Origin: JAZGER01 sp036480335
Lineage (GTDB): Bacteria; Pseudomonadota; Gammaproteobacteria; DSM-19610
DNA length: 10,826 bases
NCBI GenBank assembly: GCA_036480335.1
Contig: JAZGGH010000092.1
Span: 1-10,826, forward strand
Direction: 5' to 3'
Under the pieces are notes generated by a model that ran no database searches, was not told the origin of the DNA, and saw only the letters and a list, made by a program, of their open reading frames with translations. Shown here in pieces: positions 6,541 to 10,826 of this stretch (its first letter is position 1; each line of letters begins with the position of its first letter). The position numbers and the translations under genes are program-made.

Positions 6541-6546
6541 CGTCAA
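6541..6546 (-). promoter_or_regulatory. Possible -35 box of the ovoA promoter
   Basis: Read on the minus strand, TTGACG (5 of 6 to consensus) lies about 40 bases upstream of the ovoA start. The matching -10 is unclear: the best candidate, TAGCAA, is only 15 bases away. The 16-bp palindrome at 6571-6586 lies just upstream, at a distance typical of an activator site. Low confidence. Confidence 0.25.
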
Positions 6547-6570
6547 AGGCACTAATCAATTACGAAAATT

Positions 6571-6586
6571 CACAGTAATTACTGTG
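6571..6586. promoter_or_regulatory. Perfect 16-bp palindrome upstream of ovoA
   Basis: CACAGTAATTACTGTG is its own reverse complement over all 16 bases. It overlaps the last codons and stop of the small upstream gene and is centred about 79 bases before the ovoA ATG. Its length and AT centre suit a dimeric regulator binding site. As RNA it would form a six-pair stem around AATT, but only a short T stretch follows on the minus strand, so it is a poor terminator. The role is inferred. Confidence 0.45.
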
Positions 6587-6764
6587 CAGGCTTAGTGTAT
6601 CGTTCAATAATCTTTCGCGCGTCATCCCCATATCGCCGTATCCATTGTTCCAGCACTGGTCGGCTGATAGCAGCGCCATACGCCAGTTGTTTTTCCAGCC
6701 GTTGCAAACCCTCATCGGATTGACGATTATCTCTTGAAACACCGGGATTTTTTCTTTTTATCAT
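6579..6764 (-). CDS. Small protein of unknown function, 61 residues
   Basis: I do not recognise this protein by name. It is basic, hydrophilic and predicted mostly helical, with EGLQRLEKQLAYG (18-30) and the segment SRPVLEQWIRRYGDDARKIIERY (34-56). It has no cysteine, no membrane segment and no signal peptide. The gene looks real: AGGA sits seven bases before the ATG at 6762-6764. It lies between divergent pepN and codirectional ovoA, whose start is 78 bases beyond its stop, so it could share a transcript with ovoA, although the palindrome lies between them. The function is unknown. Confidence 0.6.
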   Translation of the reverse strand: MIKRKNPGVSRDNRQSDEGLQRLEKQLAYGAAISRPVLEQWIRRYGDDARKIIERYTKPAQ

Positions 6765-6793
6765 CTAATTTCCTGCTGCATACACGTTTTTTG

Positions 6794-6822
6794 GTCACAC
6801 TGGGTGTGCTCAATGGTAAACT
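6794..6822 (+). promoter_or_regulatory. Possible extended -10 promoter for pepN
   Basis: GTCACA (6794-6799, 4 of 6 to the -35 consensus) is followed after 17 bases by TAAACT (6817-6822). TGG in front of TAAACT makes it an extended -10. Transcription would begin near 6829, about 27 bases before the pepN ATG. A short hairpin CACAC-TGG-GTGTG (6796-6808) lies in the spacer and could be an operator half or chance. Confidence 0.35.
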
Positions 6823-6855
6823 CCACTGCTCTAATTAATCAATGAGTTGAAGTCC

Positions 6856-9519
6856 ATGCCAGATCTTGCTGAAGATAATCTGACCAATACCCCGAAGACG
6901 ATTTATCTGAAGGATTATACGCCGCCGGATTTTTTGGTGGATACAGTGTCGCTGGAATTTGCTCTGGATCCAGAAAAGACGGTTGTTAATTCGACCATGC
7001 AATTACGGCGAAATCCGACTACCGCACCCTCAGCACCCCTTATACTGGACGGGCATGAGCTGGAATTACTCAGCATTCAGATGGATGGCACACCGTTGGA
7101 TGACTCGCGTTACCAACTGACGAATGGACAACTGATCATCAGAGATATGCCGGAATCGACAGAGCTAGTGATCCAGACAACAATTCATCCGGCAAACAAT
7201 ACAGCGCTTGAAGGGCTTTATGTCTCCAGCGGTATGTTCTGCACCCAGTGTGAGGCGGAAGGTTTTCGACGCATTACCTTTTTTCCGGATCGCCCGGATG
7301 TGATGGCGCGTTTTACGACAAAAATCACGGCAGACAAGTCCACCTACCCCATTCTACTGTCCAATGGCAATCCAGTGGCCTCGGCTGATCTGGACAATGG
7401 TAAACATTCTGTCACCTGGGAAGACCCCTTTCCGAAACCCGCCTATCTGTTTGCATTGGTCGCCGGTGATCTGGTGCGCAAGCAGGACAGTTTCACCACC
7501 TGTTCAGGTAAACAGGTTGACTTACATCTGTATGTTGAAAAGGCCAACCAGGATAAATGCGATCATGCACTGGCATCTCTGAAACAGTCGATGCGCTGGG
7601 ACGAAGACACCTATGGCCGTGAATACGATCTGGATATTTTCATGATCGTCGCGGTCAACGATTTCAATATGGGTGCGATGGAAAACAAGGGGCTGAATAT
7701 TTTCAACTCCTCCTGTGTGCTGGCAAGTCCGGCGACGGCCACCGATGGTGATTTCTACAACATTCAAAGTATTATCGGCCATGAATATTTTCATAACTGG
7801 TCGGGGAATCGCGTTACCTGCCGCGACTGGTTCCAATTGAGCCTGAAAGAAGGTTTCACCGTTTTCAGAGATCAGGAATTCAGCGCAGATCTCAATTCTG
7901 CAGCGGTTGAACGCATTTCCTGCGTCAATATTCTGCGCAGCCATCAATTTGCCCAGGATGCCGGTCCGATGGCCCATCCGATTCGCCCGGACTCCTACAT
8001 GGAAATTGGTAATTTCTATACCGTGACTGTCTACAACAAAGGGGCAGAGGTGGTACGCATGATTCGCACTCTGCTTGGCAATGAGGCCTTTAGAAAAGGC
8101 AGTGATCTGTATTTTGAACGCCACGATGGCCAGGCAGTGACTACCGATGATTTTGTCGCTGCCATGCAGGACAGCAGTGGTATTGACCTGACACAGTTCA
8201 AACGCTGGTATAGTCAGGCTGGCACACCGGTGATTCACGTCAGCGGTGAACGACTCGATGGTGACCGTTATGCGCTGACGCTGAAACAAAGCTGTGCTGC
8301 CACACCTAAACAGCCCAACAAGGCAGCATTTCATCTTCCATTAAGCGTCGCCTTGCTGGACAGTTCTGGAAAATGTCTGCCATTGGCACTGGATAACGAC
8401 GGCAATACCACAACGGAAAAAGTGCTTGAACTCAGGGAAACCGAACAAACCTTTGTCTTCAACAACATTAGCACTGAACCAGTCGTATCATTGAATCGGG
8501 ATTTTTCTGCCCCCGTCAAACTGGTGCAAGAACGCGATAATGACACGCTGGCCTTTTTACTGGCGCATGACAATGATCCTTTCAACCGCTGGAATGCAGG
8601 CCAGGATCTATATATCAATGTGTTACTGGAAATGATCGAGGCCATTCGTAACCAGCAACCCCATCCTGAAACAAAATCAGTCGTTTCCGCCTTTTCTGTG
8701 CTGCTGAAAGATGAACAGACTGACCCGGCACTGATTGCCCAGATTCTCACTCTGCCATCGGAAAGCTATCTGGCTGATCAATGCGAAGAAGTCGATGTTG
8801 ATGCCATACACCAGGCCCGTAACAAGCTAAAAAATATTCTGGCCACATCCCTGCAGGAGCAGTTTTTACACCGCTATACCACAGCCAGCGATTCTTCGCC
8901 CTACCGTTTCACATCTGTGGCCATGGCAAACCGTTCGCTGAAAAACAGTTGCCTCGCCTACCTGATGGAAGCTGACACTGACACCGCCAAAGACCTTTGT
9001 GCAGCGCAGATCGAACAGTCTGACAACATGACGGATACCCTCGGCGCCCTGTCGATACTTGCGCAACACGAGCTACCAGAACGGCAGAAATTTCTCGACG
9101 ATTTTTACAGTCAGTGGCAACAGGATCCGCTGGTTGTCGATAAATGGTTCGGCCTACAGGCGGGATCACAACTGCCCGACACCCTGGAAACCGTGAAAAA
9201 ACTGATGCAGCACCCGGCATTTTCTATCACCAATCCGAACAAGGTACGCGCTGTGATTGGCCGTTTCTGTCATGGAAATACAATCAACTTTCACCGTATC
9301 GACGGCAGTGGATATCGCTTCCTCAGTGATCAGGTGATCAAACTCGATGCCCTTAACCCGCAAATTGCCGCCCGACTGGTCGGCGCCCTGATTCGTTGGC
9401 GGCGTTTTGATCCGACCCGACAATCCTTGATGCAAGCCGAATTAACGCGCATTCAGAAGACAGAAAAATTATCGAAGGATGTCTATGAAATTGTCACCAA
9501 GGGACTGATGAATGAATAA
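6856..9519 (+). CDS. pepN: Aminopeptidase N (M1 family zinc metallopeptidase)
   Basis: PepN removes N-terminal residues from peptides in the cytoplasm and is a main bulk aminopeptidase of gammaproteobacteria. The 887-residue length fits the one-piece bacterial family. The substrate-binding GAMEN motif is at 273-277. The zinc site is HEYFHNW (309-315) followed, 18 residues after the second His, by E332 in LSLKEGF, giving ligands H309, H313 and E332 with E310 as catalytic base. The N-terminal beta domain (about 1-190), the thermolysin-like domain (190-440), a short beta domain and the long helical C-terminal domain follow in normal order. The ATG at 6856 (MPDLAEDN) is preferred over a TTG nine bases earlier; the ribosome site is weak (GAG at 6844-6846). 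It is divergent from the 61-residue gene and convergent with dusA, 26 bases from it. Confidence 0.97.
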   Translation: MPDLAEDNLTNTPKTIYLKDYTPPDFLVDTVSLEFALDPEKTVVNSTMQLRRNPTTAPSAPLILDGHELELLSIQMDGTPLDDSRYQLTNGQLIIRDMPESTELVIQTTIHPANNTALEGLYVSSGMFCTQCEAEGFRRITFFPDRPDVMARFTTKITADKSTYPILLSNGNPVASADLDNGKHSVTWEDPFPKPAYLFALVAGDLVRKQDSFTTCSGKQVDLHLYVEKANQDKCDHALASLKQSMRWDEDTYGREYDLDIFMIVAVNDFNMGAMENKGLNIFNSSCVLASPATATDGDFYNIQSIIGHEYFHNWSGNRVTCRDWFQLSLKEGFTVFRDQEFSADLNSAAVERISCVNILRSHQFAQDAGPMAHPIRPDSYMEIGNFYTVTVYNKGAEVVRMIRTLLGNEAFRKGSDLYFERHDGQAVTTDDFVAAMQDSSGIDLTQFKRWYSQAGTPVIHVSGERLDGDRYALTLKQSCAATPKQPNKAAFHLPLSVALLDSSGKCLPLALDNDGNTTTEKVLELRETEQTFVFNNISTEPVVSLNRDFSAPVKLVQERDNDTLAFLLAHDNDPFNRWNAGQDLYINVLLEMIEAIRNQQPHPETKSVVSAFSVLLKDEQTDPALIAQILTLPSESYLADQCEEVDVDAIHQARNKLKNILATSLQEQFLHRYTTASDSSPYRFTSVAMANRSLKNSCLAYLMEADTDTAKDLCAAQIEQSDNMTDTLGALSILAQHELPERQKFLDDFYSQWQQDPLVVDKWFGLQAGSQLPDTLETVKKLMQHPAFSITNPNKVRAVIGRFCHGNTINFHRIDGSGYRFLSDQVIKLDALNPQIAARLVGALIRWRRFDPTRQSLMQAELTRIQKTEKLSKDVYEIVTKGLMNE

Positions 9520-9545
9520 CTGCATCCAGACCGATAAACATCAAA

Positions 9546-10514
9546 TCAACTGACTTCCTCAAGCGCAGCTTGAATCACTTCAATACCAGCACCTTCACGC
9601 GGTGATCGTTCACTCAACAGCCGACGCCAGCCGCGCCCTCCCGGACAGCCATGAAACAGTCCGAGGATATGCCGGGTGATATGATTCAGCCGTGCACCCT
9701 GCGATAACTGCGATTCGATATAGGGCAAAAGTCGCTGGATAATGGTTTCCCGATCAGGCAGATCGGCACCACCAGCCGCTTCGATTTCTGCCAGAATCCA
9801 GGGACGATGATAGGCTTCACGGCCAATCATTACGCCATCAACCTGCTGCAGATGCCGATGAATTTCTTCAACACTGCAAATGCCACCATTGATATGTATT
9901 TTCAGTTCAGGAAAATCCTGTTTTAACTGATACACCCTGTCATATTCCAGCGGTGGGATTTCCCGATTCTGTTTTGGGCTTAAACCTTTCAACCAGGCTT
10001 TGCGGGCATGCACAATGAGCTTATCGACACCGGCATCAACCAGCCTGGATACAAAATCAAACAGGAATGCATAGCTATCCTGTTTATCGATACCCGTCCG
10101 GGTTTTCACCGTCACTGGAATAGCAACGGCCTGACGTATGGCGCGAACTGCATCCGCAACAAGCCGTGGTTCTGCCATCAGGCAGGCGCCAAAACGCCCG
10201 GACTGTACCCGGTCACTTGGACAACCCACATTGAGATTAACCTCATCATAGCCCGCCGATTCAGCCAGTCTGGCACACATCGCCAGTTCTTGCGGATCAG
10301 AACCCCCCAACTGCAAAACCAGTGGATGCTCTTCCTCATTGTAGGCCAGTAGCTTTTTTTGATCGCCATGCAGTAACGCCGATGTCGTGATCATCTCGGT
10401 ATACAACTGCACAGAGGGGGAAATCAGGCGTAAAAAATAACGGCAATGGCGATCTGTCCAGTCCAGCATGGGTGCAACTGATACCTTGCCGCCAACAATA
10501 TTATTACAGGACAC
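9546..10514 (-). CDS. dusA: tRNA-dihydrouridine(20/20a) synthase DusA
   Basis: This FMN enzyme reduces uridine 20/20a in the D loop of tRNA with NADPH. The 322-residue protein shows VSVAPMLDWTDRHCRYF (11-27), QLGGSDP (68-74), and NLNVGCPS (93-100) with catalytic C98. VKTRTG with K137, HARKAWLKGLSPKQNREIPPL (169-189), which is specific to the DusA subgroup, and the phosphate-binding ING (208-210) and GREAYHRPW (231-239) follow. The start is a GTG at 10512-10514. An in-frame TAA lies three codons upstream, and the next ATG falls inside the conserved APMLDW segment, so GTG is the only sensible choice. There is no good Shine-Dalgarno sequence before it. The gene converges on pepN, and no terminator is seen between the two stop codons. 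The 5' end of dusA is a known target of dusA-associated integrases; it is intact here. Confidence 0.97.
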   Translation of the reverse strand: MSCNNIVGGKVSVAPMLDWTDRHCRYFLRLISPSVQLYTEMITTSALLHGDQKKLLAYNEEEHPLVLQLGGSDPQELAMCARLAESAGYDEVNLNVGCPSDRVQSGRFGACLMAEPRLVADAVRAIRQAVAIPVTVKTRTGIDKQDSYAFLFDFVSRLVDAGVDKLIVHARKAWLKGLSPKQNREIPPLEYDRVYQLKQDFPELKIHINGGICSVEEIHRHLQQVDGVMIGREAYHRPWILAEIEAAGGADLPDRETIIQRLLPYIESQLSQGARLNHITRHILGLFHGCPGGRGWRRLLSERSPREGAGIEVIQAALEEVS

Positions 10515-10543
10515 TACAGCTTAACCATCGCGCAAAAAAGCAG

Positions 10544-10549
10544 ATTATC
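10544..10549 (-). promoter_or_regulatory. Possible -10 box for dusA
   Basis: On the minus strand GATAAT (5 of 6) lies about 30 bases before the GTG start, predicting a leader of roughly 20-25 bases. No good -35 is seen at normal spacing. Confidence 0.33.
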
Positions 10550-10561
10550 GCAAGGGCATCT

Positions 10562-10571
10562 CTATTAATAG
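10562..10571. repeat. 10-bp palindrome upstream of dusA
   Basis: CTATTAATAG is a perfect palindrome, flanked outside by GGGC on the left and GCCC on the right. It lies just upstream of the putative dusA -10 box. It could be an operator or part of a dispersed repeat; the sequence alone cannot decide. Confidence 0.3.
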
Positions 10572-10826
10572 TCTTTTCGCCCGATTTCTGCGTTGGATAA
10601 CAATTGCCATCCTCATGTATGGCCTTACCTTGAACTCAGACGAAAAGCCTAATTTAATAAAGTTACCCGCAAGTGATTATTTCCCGCCACCAAAAAGACC
10701 TTTAACAGGCTGTTGAAATTTGACGGTCCTAAATCAAGAAATCTCTTTCGAACTATAAATTCCAGGTTTTTAATCTGTATTTAGCATTAATCTGTCGAAT
10801 CAGGCAGGGTTTTCCCTTATCTCCAC

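Larger units (their letters stand above)
10515..10826. other. Gene-poor right edge, possible insertion-sequence terminus from about 10708
   Basis: These 312 bases hold the dusA leader and promoter region and no complete gene. From about 10708 the string ACAGGCTGTTGAAATTT resembles the start of many insertion-sequence ends (GGCTGTTGAAAAA). On the minus strand a frame open to the right edge ends with TAG at 10753-10755 and reads GDKGKPCLIRQINAKYRLKTWNL. It could be the C-terminus of a transposase lying outside the window, but I cannot identify it. Confidence 0.3.

Noticed and set aside
7522..8334. 270-codon open frame on the minus strand inside pepN
   Set aside because: It is antisense to the catalytic domain of PepN, whose own frame has full family conservation; it is a coding shadow.
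10812..10826. TTATCTCCAC at the right edge as a second attachment site matching the ssrA tail (GTCTCCACC)
   Set aside because: Only seven bases match exactly and the flanks differ; a real attachment repeat should share at least 15-20 bases with the T arm and acceptor region.

Overview
This window looks like chromosomal DNA from a gammaproteobacterium, possibly aquatic or marine; the species cannot be told from the sequence. The evidence is the smpB-ssrA pair with a tmRNA tag ending in YALAA, a gammaproteobacterial-type PepN (one-piece M1 aminopeptidase of about 890 residues) and a DusA-type tRNA dihydrouridine synthase. Core genes flank a block of accessory genes.

Left edge (1-1174): the last 41 codons of a probable GH16 glycoside hydrolase, then smpB, then a complete one-piece tmRNA gene (ssrA) with a good intrinsic terminator. 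SmpB and tmRNA work together to rescue stalled ribosomes.

Island scar (about 1180-2045): an AT-rich stretch with no intact gene. It holds a short in-frame remnant that resembles the C-terminus of a P4-type tyrosine integrase, plus a pair of 8-bp direct repeats. The 3' end of ssrA is a classic integration site, so this is most simply read as the decayed end of an integrated element.

Accessory block (2046-6764): an ADP-ribosylglycohydrolase (plus strand); a 68-residue Cys-rich GDCCVxC-type protein (plus strand); and, convergent with them, a two-gene minus-strand operon, ovoA-ovoB. OvoA makes the histidyl-cysteine sulfoxide and also carries the N-methyltransferase. OvoB is the PLP-dependent lyase candidate. 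Together they would give the complete ovothiol A pathway. A 61-residue protein of unknown function lies upstream of ovoA on the same strand, with a perfect 16-bp palindrome at its 3' end.

Right side (6856-10826): pepN (plus strand), divergent from the small gene, converges on dusA (minus strand, GTG start). The last 312 bases hold the dusA promoter region, a small palindrome, and a sequence near the edge that may be the terminus of an insertion sequence.

No clearly new multi-gene system is visible. The points most worth a second look are the start-stop codon block ahead of the GDCCVxC gene, the 16-bp palindrome upstream of ovoA, the ssrA-linked integrase remnant, and the apparently leaderless smpB start.
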